Source: Bacteroidetes bacterium SW_9_63_38
Lineage (GTDB): Bacteria > Bacteroidota > Rhodothermia > Rhodothermales > Salinibacteraceae
Assembly: GCA_003022435.1 (NCBI GenBank)
Contig: PXUA01000010.1
Coordinates: 13,376 to 65,019 of the forward strand
Length of the DNA stretch: 51,644 nucleotides
Reading direction: 5' to 3'
Shown: piece by piece, positions 18,910 through 26,992 of the stretch
How the letters are laid out: every line of letters begins with the position of its first letter
How positions within the stretch are numbered: position 1 is the first letter of the stretch
Program-made: the position numbers and the translations under genes
The notes under the pieces: model-generated
What the model was told of the DNA's origin: nothing
The model's database searches: none
The model's input: the letters and a program-made list of their open reading frames with translations, nothing else

Positions 18910-19389
18910 TCAGTCGGTGCGGGTCCACCGGACGCGGGTACGGTCCGTGAGGCCGAACTTGTCGGCAAAGCCCGCCCGCACCTCGACCGCGTACTTGTTA
19001 GGGGCCGCCGGCGTGATGGCGGTTTCGGAGAACGGGGTGGTGCCACGGGCAATGTTGAGGATGCGGCCCTCGTCGTCCACGAACGCAATGTCGAGCGGCA
19101 GCGGCGTGTTTTTCATCCACATGCCGGTGGAGTCGATTTCCTCGAAGATAAAGAGCATCCCGCGGTCGTAGCCGAGGGAGCGCTGGCGCATGAGGCCGCG
19201 CTGCCGCTCGGCGTCGGTGTCGGCGATGGCGAGGGCGATCGTCGTGAGGGTGTCGCCGTTGGGCTGGACGAACGCGAGGCGTCCGTCCTCGAACGAGGGC
19301 GCGGCGTCCGACGCAGGCGGGTCCGACGAGCACTGCAGGCCGAGGAAAACGAGGGGAAGGAGACCGGCGAGCACGAAACGGAGCGGCAT
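18910..19389 (-). CDS. DUF192 lipoprotein 2
   Basis: This 159-residue paralogue of its downstream neighbour has a lipobox (PLVFLGLQC) and a DUF192 domain (AIADTDAERQRGLMRQRSL, GMLFIFEEIDSTGMWMKNT, LDIAFVDDEGRI, AVEVRAGFADK). The retained WMKNT/WMANT and GLM/GMM motifs show both copies are under selection. A 148-bp gap with AC/GT repeats (near 18777) separates the two. The ATG at 19389 is used; one codes three residues upstream (19398) is also possible. Confidence 0.88.
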   Translation of the reverse strand: MPLRFVLAGLLPLVFLGLQCSSDPPASDAAPSFEDGRLAFVQPNGDTLTTIALAIADTDAERQRGLMRQRSLGYDRGMLFIFEEIDSTGMWMKNTPLPLDIAFVDDEGRILNIARGTTPFSETAITPAAPNKYAVEVRAGFADKFGLTDRTRVRWTRTD

Positions 19390-19463
19390 GGCGCACATCG
19401 GGAGGAAGAACAGAAGGGGCTGGACGAGTGGGGGCGGGCGAACCTCCGCTCCAACGTCGGTGA

Positions 19464-20591
19464 TTAGGACGACGGAAGCAACCGTTGCGCGATGGCGTCG
19501 GCCAGGAGGCGCCCCTGGTTGGTGAGGCGGACGGTGCTATCATCGCGGTGGAGCAGGCCGCGCTCGCGGAGGGAAGCAAGCACCGCTTCGTGCTCGTCGA
19601 GAAGATCGACCCCGTACTGGGCGGCCAGGTGGTCCAGGTCGATGCCCGCGGCGGTCCGGAGGCGCAGGAGCACGTATTCGCGGGCCAGGGCCCTGGCACT
19701 CAGGGTTTCGCGGTAGGCCACCGGCGAGGTGCCGTCGTCAATGAGGGCGGCGTATTCCTCCAGGTCGCTCACGTTGGTCCAGCGGCGTCCCACGGCGACC
19801 CGGTCCCGGTTTTGCCACCAGAAGGAGGCGGCCGACGGGCCGAGGCCGAGGTAGTTGCCGTGCGCGTAGTACGCGTCCTGATGGGCGGAGCGGTGGCCCG
19901 GCTTCGCGAAGTGGGTGAGCTTGTACTGCTCGTAGCCTTCGGATTGCAGAAACGTCATGGCGAACTCCATCTGATCGGCCCGGATTGAGGAGGCGGCGAC
20001 CGGGGCTGCACTCTCAGTGGCCTCGATTAGGGTGATGTGCGGGATCTGGAGCTCGACGGCCAGCTTCAGAGAGGCGCGCCAGGTGGAGCGGGACTGCTCC
20101 GGCCACCCGAAGAGCAGGTCGATCGAGATGTTTTCAAGGCCCGCGCGCCGTGCGATGCGCAGGGCCTCGACGGCCGCCTCGGCCGAGTGCGGGGCGTTGA
20201 TCGCCTGCAAGTCGGTAGGGAAGAAGGACAAAACCGGAATGCTAAGCCGGTCGAAGCCCATCCGCTTGAGGCCGTGGGCGTACCGGGGCGTCACGTCGGC
20301 CGGGTTGACCTCCGCGGTGCCCTCCTCGAACGACGACGCATCGAACACGTCGATCACCGTCGTCAGGATGGAGTGGACCTGGTTGAGCGGAAGCAGGGAG
20401 GGACGCCCGCCGCCGGCGTAGATGGTGGTGATGGCCTCTTCCGCGGCGTAGGTGCGGGCGTCGACCCGCAGTTCGGACCGAAGCGCCGTGACGAAGGCAG
20501 ACACGTCGGCGGTCCTCACGTCGACGGCGCAGCTTTCGTCGTAGGCGTGCGCGGTTCGGCGAAGCGGAACGTGAACGTAGAGGCCGGCCAC
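19464..20591 (-). CDS. HemW-like (coproporphyrinogen III oxidase-like) protein lacking the radical-SAM cysteines
   Basis: The protein has HemW-family layout over about 376 residues: AGLYVHVPL at the start, AGGGRPSLLPL, GLENISIDLLFGWPEQS, HQDAYYAHGNYLGLGPSAAS, and the C-terminal HemW winged-helix segment (REYVLLRLRTAAGIDLDHLAAQYG). The expected PFCxxxCxYC radical-SAM motif reads PLRRTAHAYDE, so none of the three cluster-ligating Cys remains (they appear as R, H and D). It probably cannot bind the [4Fe-4S] cluster. GTG at 20591 is preferred because it puts AGLYVHVPL at the N-terminus, as in HemW; a TTG at 20630 is an alternative. Confidence 0.8.
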   Translation of the reverse strand: MAGLYVHVPLRRTAHAYDESCAVDVRTADVSAFVTALRSELRVDARTYAAEEAITTIYAGGGRPSLLPLNQVHSILTTVIDVFDASSFEEGTAEVNPADVTPRYAHGLKRMGFDRLSIPVLSFFPTDLQAINAPHSAEAAVEALRIARRAGLENISIDLLFGWPEQSRSTWRASLKLAVELQIPHITLIEATESAAPVAASSIRADQMEFAMTFLQSEGYEQYKLTHFAKPGHRSAHQDAYYAHGNYLGLGPSAASFWWQNRDRVAVGRRWTNVSDLEEYAALIDDGTSPVAYRETLSARALAREYVLLRLRTAAGIDLDHLAAQYGVDLLDEHEAVLASLRERGLLHRDDSTVRLTNQGRLLADAIAQRLLPSS

Positions 20592-20702
20592 GGGACGAGG
20601 GGCGCGGAGTGGGAGAACGTAAGCGGACAATTCTCATCTGCGCTGAGTACACGTGGGGACGTGGACGTGGTTCATAGATCCAAGTGGATGATAAAGCCCC
20701 GC

Positions 20703-21725
20703 TTATGCCGAGGGGACGGGAGCGGACGGCGTGTCGTCGTACTCCTCCTTCCAGCGCTGAATCCGAACATGCTCCTTGATCACGTCGAGCGACTGCAGGA
20801 CGATCGAGCGGGCCAGCCGATTGAGCTGCTGGTCGTATTCCGGGCTGAGAAGGGCATCGGTCGAGAGGGTTGTGATTTCCGCGATGACGTGGTCGTTGTC
20901 GAGGGAGGCCACGTCGGCGACCATGCGGTCGATGACGGTGAAGACGATGTCGCTGATGGCTCGTTCCAGGAGGTTGGCCACCAGCGTGCCCACGCCCGGG
21001 AGGTTTGCGATGGTACCGATCTCGCGATTGCGCGACACGGCGTCGGCAATCACGTCGTCGAGGTAGTCGTGGAAAGCGTCTTGTTGTTGGGCGTAGGCCA
21101 CCGCGGTGGCCTCTTGCAGGCGGTGGGTGACGGCTTCGATGAGCCTCTCCCGCTGCGGGGCGATCACTTCCTCCGCGATGCGCGCGGTCACGTCCTGTCG
21201 GCCGCGGATTTCGTTCTGCACGCCCTCGATGATGCGGACGGTCACCCGATCACTCACCTCTTCCAGGACAATGTCCCGGTATTTGATAAACTTGCGGTAC
21301 GGGTACGTTTGGCGGAGGTCGACCAGTCCGGTGCGTTGCAGCTTCGGCACCATGGCGATGACCCGAAACAGCCGAAGCGAGCGCAGGGAACTGACGGGCA
21401 CGCAGCCGAGCACGTCGTACCAGTGGATGAACGGATAGAAGAACCACCTATGATACCGCTCGCGGTAGATCGCCAGGCCCCAGCGCGCCAGAATTTCGGC
21501 GACGAACACGACCACGAACGCCAGGTCGTAGAAGAAAAAGTGCTGATGGATGGTGGCGTTGTACCAGTGGTAAACAAGGGGCACGTACGTCTGCAGGGCG
21601 CTCTGCACAGCCGGGTTTTCAAATCCCCAGTCGATGACGATCAGGGTCAGGTTGGCGATGATGAGCACGAGCATGACGACGTCGACCGCCAGTCCCAGCC
21701 GCTCGCGGACGCGGGAGGTGTCCAT
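20703..21725 (-). CDS. Membrane protein with ion-channel-like N-terminus
   Basis: This 340-residue protein has a first membrane span at about 12-33 (LAVDVVMLVLIIANLTLIVID), a second at about 60-82 (FFFYDLAFVVVFVAEILARWG), and then a segment resembling an S4-type helix (SSLRSLRLFRVIAMVPKL). The remaining two-thirds are soluble, helical and acidic. It may belong to the ion-transport superfamily, but no pore signature is visible. The ATG at 21725 (MDTSRVRERL) is chosen over 21782. Confidence 0.65.
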   Translation of the reverse strand: MDTSRVRERLGLAVDVVMLVLIIANLTLIVIDWGFENPAVQSALQTYVPLVYHWYNATIHQHFFFYDLAFVVVFVAEILARWGLAIYRERYHRWFFYPFIHWYDVLGCVPVSSLRSLRLFRVIAMVPKLQRTGLVDLRQTYPYRKFIKYRDIVLEEVSDRVTVRIIEGVQNEIRGRQDVTARIAEEVIAPQRERLIEAVTHRLQEATAVAYAQQQDAFHDYLDDVIADAVSRNREIGTIANLPGVGTLVANLLERAISDIVFTVIDRMVADVASLDNDHVIAEITTLSTDALLSPEYDQQLNRLARSIVLQSLDVIKEHVRIQRWKEEYDDTPSAPVPSA

Positions 21726-21993
21726 TGAAAGCAAAGACTCGGTTCGGGGAGATCGAGGAGGGGAAACGGGGCGTCTCGACAATATTCGGATTGGCGGGCG
21801 GAATCGCGAAGAAGGCGACTCGGTGAAAACTGGAGGGCCGGACCGCCCGTGGGGAACTGTGAAGACGACCGCCCGTGAGATCGGCGATTATAAACGTAAA
21901 CGCACCACCGTCGTTGTCCCGTCATTCCGAGGCGCTTCGCGCACTCGCCGTCGCGGCACCGCCGGGTGGAGCATCCACAATACAGGTACCACT

Positions 21994-22203
21994 ATGGAAC
22001 GAGGACACATCAAGTTTTTCGACACCGACCGCGGATTTGGCTTTATCGAGCCGGAAAGCGGGGACGACGACGTCTTTCTGCACGTGAGCAACATCACCGG
22101 CGCGACGCGCGGGGAAGACCTGCGGGAAGGGCAGGAGATGGCCTTTGAGGTCGAAGAGACCGAGAAGGGCCTGAGCGCCCTCAACGCTTCGCCCGTGGGA
22201 TAG
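21994..22203 (+). CDS. csp: Cold-shock domain protein
   Basis: The 69-residue CSD protein has RNP1 KFFDTDRGFGFIEP and RNP2 VFLHVSNI. It binds single-stranded RNA/DNA and acts as an RNA chaperone. It is monocistronic and followed directly by a strong intrinsic terminator (22234-22261). The start is the ATG at 21994, giving the usual length for the family. Confidence 0.95.
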   Translation: MERGHIKFFDTDRGFGFIEPESGDDDVFLHVSNITGATRGEDLREGQEMAFEVEETEKGLSALNASPVG

Positions 22204-22624
22204 CACCGGTCGGTTGCCCTCATTGAGGGATACGCCCGCCCCGTTTGGGGTGGGCTTTTTTATTTTCGGGTACCCCGGTCCTGAACCCACGTCTTTCAGA
22301 CGAGCCGCTTTAGGCACTGTTTGAAAAAAAGATCCGTTGGTGACCCCGAGATTCTTCCAGATAGGGTGGAGACGTGGATCGGTGCTTTAGAGGCGTAGGC
22401 AAATGCAATTCTCCAAGGTATTCGTACTGATCAGAATCTCCTTTAAGTTGCCTATGCTTCGCCAGAACCGTCCTTCTGCGTAGGATTCTATATCGTTACC
22501 TTCGTATATGACCGATGTATCTGAAGAGGTACCTAAGGAGACGCCGGACTTCGAGGGGCTGTACATCAGACTCGTGGTGCCTACCCTATAGTTCCGGTCT
22601 CTCTGTCCAGCTAGAGCCCCGACG
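22204..22624. other. Gap after csp
   Basis: It begins with the csp terminator. Further along it has an isolated GCACTGTTTGAAAAA sequence (near 22315) resembling an IS end, without a partner. The stretch 22387-22624 is AT-richer than its neighbours and reads as a weak 87-aa minus-strand frame that I do not accept as a gene. Confidence 0.5.
22234..22261 (+). terminator. Intrinsic terminator of csp
   Basis: A GCCCGCCCC-GTTT-GGGGTGGGC stem-loop (22234-22255; one G-T pair) is followed by six T (22256-22261). It lies 31 bp after the csp stop. Confidence 0.9.
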
Positions 22625-23737
22625 ATGACCATCGACGACGTTCGTGACATTGCCCAGGACGGCGAGTCGGCTCAGGTGGAGTTCAAGCGCTCCACGGGCC
22701 AGCGCACCGCTGCGGCGAAGGCCGTCTGCGGCATGTTGAATGGGCAGGGCGGCTACGTGCTCTTCGGCGTCAAGGACGACGGACGATCGTGGGGCAGGAG
22801 GTGGCCGACTCGACCCGGCAGGACGTGGCTCGGGAGCTGGGCAAGATTGAGCCCCAGGTGGTCCTCGATCCCGACGTGGTGCCGGTGGAGGGGGAGCGCT
22901 CTGTCATCGTGGTCAGCATGCCGGGGGACCGTCGAGGACCGTATGTCTACGACGGACGTCCCTACGTTCGGCAGGGCCCCACGACGCGCCCGATGGAGCA
23001 ATCGACCCACGAGGAGCGGCTCGTTGAAAACCGCGATCCCCGGCGGCGCTGGGAGGCCCGCTCAACCCAGGGTGTGACCACAGAGGACCTCGATGCGTCG
23101 GAGATCACGCGCACCATCAACGCCGCGATTGACCGGGGGCGCATGGAGGAGCCTGGCACCCGCGATCCCAAAGATCTTCTCCGTGGCCTCGGCCTCATTC
23201 GGAACGGCGAACTCCTCAATGCCGCCGTGGTGCTTTTCGGCGAGGACGACGTGTTCATGCCCGATTATCCGCAGTGCCTCCTCCGCACGGCGCGGTTTCG
23301 AGGGACGACCAAGAGCGAGCTCGAGGACAACCGGCAGGTGCGCGCCAACGCTTTTACCCTCTTCCGGCGGGCGCAGCAGTTCCTCCGTGAGCATTTGCCC
23401 ATTGCGAGCACGGTACAGCCCGATGCGATGGAGCGGGAGGACACGCCCCTGTACCCGATGGAGGCCCTCCGGGAGGCTCTTGCCAGCGCACTCTGTCACC
23501 GCGACTACGGGCTTCAGGGGAGCTCCGTCGGTCTTGCGATCTACGACGACCGTCTGGAGATCACGAACACGGGCACCCTCCCGCCGGGCATCTCGATAGA
23601 GGAGCTCACCCAGCCGCACCGTTCAAGATAACCTACAGACGCTCCGCTCCCTTGAGCTCGTTGAATTGGAGGGCGTTGGGGCTGTGGCGCGATGGCAGCT
23701 GGCTACCGATGAGCAGACCGGCGCTGACGTGCAATAA
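22625..23737 (+). pseudogene. Broken AlbA_2 (Schlafen-like) domain transcriptional regulator
   Basis: The first frame encodes an AlbA_2 domain start (SAQVEFKRSTGQRTAAAKAVCG, GGYVLFGVKDDGR). It shifts frame at about 22783, where a one-base loss would restore the expected continuation IVGQEVADSTRQDVAR. The second frame runs through FVRQGPTT-like and HRDYGLQGSSVGLAIYDD blocks to ITNTGTLPPGISIEELTQPHRS, then stops at 23629. Immediately downstream, a third frame to 23737 encodes a wHTH tail (LQTLRSLELVELEGVGAVARW), so a stretch of the C-terminal region has also been deleted. In intact relatives this is an ATP-dependent regulator or helicase-related protein. Two lesions indicate loss of function. 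Confidence 0.8.
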
Positions 23738-23816
23738 TGTTTCATTCGACGTGCAATAGGCATATATCCCCGCGTGTGCAAGGAGATAGCCATTTGGCGA
23801 CGTGCAATGGTTGCAC
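23726..23816. repeat. Iterated GACGTGCAATA motifs
   Basis: Copies at 23726-23736 and 23748-23758 (22 bp apart) and a shorter copy, GACGTGCAAT, at 23799-23808 (51 bp further) lie close to helical phase. The last overlaps the palindrome GTGCAA-TGG-TTGCAC (23802-23816). They could be protein-binding iterons or operator half-sites. The first overlaps the stop of the broken gene. Confidence 0.5.
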
Positions 23817-24561
23817 AATTCCCAACAAGCCCGTCGGTGAGATCGACTTCGTAAGGCCAGGCGCCGTAAGAAGCAAATAGGGATCCGCTTCCTGTGGGCG
23901 GCGAAACGCCATTGTCAGGTCGCATTCTGACGAGAATCACCTTCCAGTTTCCCTCAGATCGCACGATCTCGCATAGCCCTGAGTCATGGGCGAGCCCAAT
24001 TTGCGTGTGTCTATGGGGCTCTTACGAGGTCCTCCTACAGCACCACCGTACTCTCGGTATGGCTGCGCCCGCGAGGAGTCCTGCGCTGGCATCTGTTCAC
24101 CTGGGGACGGAGAACAGTTGATTGGATATAGCGCGACGCAAACCTTTGAGTGAGCAACTCGATTTCTCCCCCTCCAGGGAACTCCAGATGCCCCTGTATC
24201 GCACGATCCCGTCTGGGGCAAAGCCGGGAGGGCCATAACCTGCGTGCGTTCTGGGAGGCTGCTATGATGAGAGTGCCCCCTGGATGTGTGGTGCTGTGTA
24301 GATTCGGGTACTGTGTGGGATCCTGTGCAGAGATGGGGAGTGGAAAGAGAAGACCGAGGCGTTCCCTGACTCGGAGCCGATCCAGTTGGAAGCGCCTCGT
24401 CGTCACTCAACACAAATCACACGACCAGGCAGCCTCTTGCCCTGTCCCAGAATGGGGCAGTGTTGTACACAAAATTGTGTACAAGGCCGAAAAGGCGCGA
24501 AGTGCAGTTCAGGTTGAAATAACAAACTCCCATCCCAGAGACGCTGAGATGGGGCATCGGT
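23738..24561. other. Accessory gap with no supported gene
   Basis: About 820 bp with no protein I can support on either strand; the frames present have no recognisable domain and atypical composition. Contents are the iterated motifs (23726-23816) and the palindrome at 24463-24484. The region looks like a decayed insertion next to the tRNA locus. Confidence 0.55.
24463..24484. promoter_or_regulatory. Perfect 10-bp-arm palindrome
   Basis: TTGTACACAA and TTGTGTACAA flank a 2-bp centre (AA). The arms are perfectly complementary. It lies 78 bp before the first tRNA-like repeat. The form is that of a dimeric regulator operator or recombinase site; no T-run follows, so a terminator is unlikely. 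Confidence 0.5.
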
Positions 24562-24619
24562 AGCGTGGGGGGAGTCGAACCCCCGTGCCGACAGCGGTCG
24601 GCATATGAATCCGACGCTC
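24562..24619 (-). pseudogene. Degenerate tRNA-Met-like fragment
   Basis: It keeps the 3' acceptor strand (AGCGTGG in the plus direction), a T-arm with GTTCGACT, and an anticodon-arm segment with CAT, all shared with the tRNA-Met at 24682. It lacks a matching 5' acceptor strand. An extra GCCGAC-AGCG-GTCGGC hairpin occupies the variable region. Its 24580-24619 part recurs at 24798-24837. Confidence 0.55.
24580..24619. repeat. 40-bp direct repeat, copy 1 (tRNA-flanking)
   Basis: From CCCCCGTGCCGACAGCGG through GAATCCGACGCTC. It matches 24798-24837 at 39 of 40 positions and brackets the tRNA-Met gene. Confidence 0.75.
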
Positions 24620-24681
24620 GTGGACGTAGAGCAGAGGACAAAAAGAACGCCCCTGCCTGGCATATACGGAGCAGGGGGTAG

Positions 24682-24755
24682 TAGCGTGGGGGGGATTTGA
24701 ACCCCCGGCCTCCGGGTTATGAATCCGACGCTCTAACCGACTGAGCTACCACGCC
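24682..24755 (-). tRNA. tRNA-Met (CAU anticodon)
   Basis: The 74-nt cloverleaf reads on the minus strand. The acceptor is GGCGTGG/CCACGCT with a terminal G-U pair. The D-arm is GCTC/GAGC with GGTT in the loop. The anticodon loop is TTCATAA with CAT at 34-36, on a TCGGA/CCCGG stem (one A-C mismatch). The variable region is AGGCC. The T-arm is GGGGG-TTCAAAT-CCCCC. CCA is not encoded. The loop sequence is that of elongator tRNA-Met; a lysidine-modified tRNA-Ile2 is less likely. Confidence 0.85.
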
Positions 24756-24797
24756 GAGTAGAATGTAAGATCTCCAGCAGGGTGTGAGGGACGTCGC

Positions 24798-24837
24798 CCC
24801 CCGTGCCGACAGCGGTCGGCATATGAATTCGACGCTC
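24798..24837. repeat. 40-bp direct repeat, copy 2 (tRNA-flanking)
   Basis: It is 39/40 identical to 24580-24619 (one C to T change). It starts 43 bp beyond the tRNA 5' end. This copy has lost the acceptor and T-arm sequence seen with copy 1. Confidence 0.75.
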
Positions 24838-25018
24838 TCTTTCACGGAGCGGTCCCATCGTCAAAAGCCGACTTCTTTGTATTGCGTCGGCAGCCGCCGA
24901 TGTTTCTCCCACACCGTGAAGAAGCGGTGGACGAAGAGGGACCGAGTCCGCCCGCCTCCGTATGGGCCTGCGCTGACGTTCAGTTCTTCCCACCCCGCAG
25001 AGCCCACACCGGACGTGC

Positions 25019-25243
25019 TCAGTTCAGGTGGTCGACGTGGCGGAGCGTGGTCGGCTCCACCAGGCGGTTGATCTCATATTCGAGCAGGTCCCGCAGGCGC
25101 CAGCCCGTCGGGAGCTCGCCCTCCGACACCTCCACGTACAGCGAGATGCGGCCCCGTGTAGCCCGCATGGCCTCTTTGCCGGACGTTTCGGACGAGGGAT
25201 GAAACGTATCGAACGTAAAGCCACGGTACGAGTCGGTATTCAT
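25019..25243 (-). CDS. Small hypothetical protein
   Basis: The 74-residue acidic protein starts MNTDSYRGFTFDTFHP and contains ISLYVEVSEGELPTGWRLRDLLEYEINRLVEP. The codon pattern and the coherent amphipathic helix (RLRDLLEYEINRLVEP) look like a real gene. I do not recognise the family. It lies alone between the tRNA zone and holB. Confidence 0.6.
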   Translation of the reverse strand: MNTDSYRGFTFDTFHPSSETSGKEAMRATRGRISLYVEVSEGELPTGWRLRDLLEYEINRLVEPTTLRHVDHLN

Positions 25244-25635
25244 TGGCCGACGGACGGAACATGAGAAAGAGCAGACAGCGGTACGCACGCAGACAACCGG
25301 CGCTTGTTCGGACGGGCCGACGCCGCACGCTGCGGTGTCCCGCGGGGAAAAGGGGGCACGGCCGGGACCCGACCGTGGGGAGCGCGCGGCGAGCCGCCAG
25401 TGGGAAGGACGGCAGGGAAGACGCAGGCGTTTGAAAAAGAAACCACCCCAAACGCACACACCCACATACGCACATACCTACACACGATTCTGGCATTCCG
25501 TGAGCGGGAAGGCAGGAGAGCCTCTTCGCTTCGTGTAAAGGCGAAACGGCCGACCGCCTTGCCACCCTCGCGACTGGCACGTACGTTTTAGGGCGTCTCG
25601 CACTGACGTTTTTTGGCAGTCTCCCGCACAAGGTT
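25244..25635. other. Gap before holB
   Basis: These 392 bp hold no supported gene. A CA-rich microrepeat run (25453-25486) built from CACATAC and CTACACAC words resembles the sufD-sufS spacer. The last 60 bp before holB contain GTACGTTTT/GACGTTTTTT and may hold its promoter. Confidence 0.45.
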
Positions 25636-26832
25636 ATGGCCTGGAGTTCCATTCTTGACCAGGAGCGCGTCGTCGGCACGCTACGCCGGGCGCTTGAGCA
25701 GGAGCGCGTGGCCCACGCGTATCTGTTTCATGGGCCGGACGGCGTGGGAAAGCGGGCCGTGGCACTCGAATTGGCCCGCGCCCTGGAGTGCCCCGAGCAG
25801 ACCACGGAGGCGTGCGACGACTGCCGGGCCTGCCAGAAGACACGGCGCATGGTGCACCCCGACGTGCACGTCCACCTCCCCCACCCCTGGAGCGACGAGG
25901 GCGACCGCGACGAGGAGGACATCGGCACCCGTATCCAGCGGCTCGGGGAGAACCCCTACGCAGCGGTCGACTTCGTGCGCCGCCCCTCGCTGTCCGATCC
26001 CACGGAGACCTCCAACAAGCAGGTGCAGTACCGCATCGATCAGGTGCGCGAGGACCTCATCCGGCCCATGAGCCTGGCAAAAGGAGAGGGGCAGTATAAG
26101 GTCAATATTCTTACCGACGTGGAGACGATGCGGGAGGAGGCGGCCAACGCGTTTCTGAAGCTGTTGGAGGAGCCGCCGCCGAAGACCATCTTTCTCATGA
26201 CCACGAGCCGCCCCGAGCAGTTGTTGCCAACCATTGTGTCGCGCTGCCAGCGACTGCGGTTCGATCCGCTTACGCCCGAGTCCATCGGGTCGGCGCTCGT
26301 GGAGCGGGAAGGCACGGACCCGGACGCCGCCGCGATGCTGGCCCGAATGGCGGATGGGTCGTACAGCCGGGCCCTGGACCTCGCTCAGAATGACGCCCTT
26401 ATGGCGAGCCGGGAGCTCGTGCTCGACTACTTTCGGGCAGCGTACTCGTTGAAGGTCGACGCGCTGGATCCCTGTATCCAGGAGATCACCAACCAGGGCC
26501 GCGAGCAGGTGAAGACCGTCCTGCGCCTCATGCTGCGCTGGGTGCGCGATCTGATGCTGTACCGGGCGATGGGGGAGGACGCCCCGCTCGTCAACGTGGA
26601 CCAGACCGAGGCGATTGCCAACTTTTGCGATCGGCTGCCGGAGGCGGACCTGAAGGCGATGGTCGAGCTCGTGGAGGAGGCTGTTCATCTCACGGGCCGC
26701 AACGTGCGCCAGTCGCTCGTTCTGACCACCCTGGCGCAGGCCCTCTACCGCACCATGCGGGGCGCGACGGTCAAGTCCCTCTACGTGCCGCTCCCCGACG
26801 CCGAACTTCAGGCGGCCTCGCGGGCCTACTGA
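25636..26832 (+). CDS. holB: DNA polymerase III delta-prime subunit
   Basis: This 398-residue clamp-loader subunit has a Walker-A-like HGPDGVGKR (32-40), a four-Cys zinc module (C52, C60, C63, C66), YKVNILTDVETMREEAANAFLKLLEEPP (given in part: ANAFLKLLEEPP) and the SRC motif in PTIVSRCQRLRF. It is longer than many delta-prime proteins because of an insert around 75-125 (HPWSDEGDRDEEDIG). It loads the beta clamp with delta and gamma/tau in the replisome. Confidence 0.93.
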   Translation: MAWSSILDQERVVGTLRRALEQERVAHAYLFHGPDGVGKRAVALELARALECPEQTTEACDDCRACQKTRRMVHPDVHVHLPHPWSDEGDRDEEDIGTRIQRLGENPYAAVDFVRRPSLSDPTETSNKQVQYRIDQVREDLIRPMSLAKGEGQYKVNILTDVETMREEAANAFLKLLEEPPPKTIFLMTTSRPEQLLPTIVSRCQRLRFDPLTPESIGSALVEREGTDPDAAAMLARMADGSYSRALDLAQNDALMASRELVLDYFRAAYSLKVDALDPCIQEITNQGREQVKTVLRLMLRWVRDLMLYRAMGEDAPLVNVDQTEAIANFCDRLPEADLKAMVELVEEAVHLTGRNVRQSLVLTTLAQALYRTMRGATVKSLYVPLPDAELQAASRAY

Positions 26833-26874
26833 TACGTGAATGGTTTGCTAAAGACGATTGTCGCTGATAGCAGA

Positions 26875-26896
26875 ACACGGTCCAGGAAATCTGAGA
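26875..26896. repeat. Shared 22-bp word, copy 2 (other copy 11094-11115)
   Basis: ACACGGTCC-R-GGAAATCTGAGA occurs at 11094-11115 and 26875-26896 with one mismatch. Each copy is followed by CCGGACGAGTC (11161-11171; 26911-26921). Each lies near a MITE-like element in front of a gene for an exported protein. Confidence 0.6.
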
Positions 26897-26992
26897 TTTC
26901 CAGCATCTTGCCGGACGAGTCCGGTGCCGGACAGGTCCGGCTGATCTCCTCACACGGAGAATTTTGTTTACCTACCCGTGCACGAATCAGTA

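Noticed and set aside
22313..22335. GCACTGTTTGAAAAA resembling an IS end
   Set aside because: No inverted partner within 300 bp; probably chance or a solo remnant.
22387..22650. An 87-residue minus-strand frame in the gap after csp
   Set aside because: It has no recognisable domain, an atypical composition, overlaps the start of the AlbA_2 pseudogene and has no good start context.
23738..24561. Several overlapping frames of 100-160 codons on both strands
   Set aside because: No domain, no operon context, and the overlapping frames in several phases are typical of GC-rich DNA.
24561..24619. A second functional tRNA or tmRNA 3' end
   Set aside because: There is no matching 5' acceptor strand and the extra variable-region hairpin does not fit any tRNA class; treated as a degenerate fragment.
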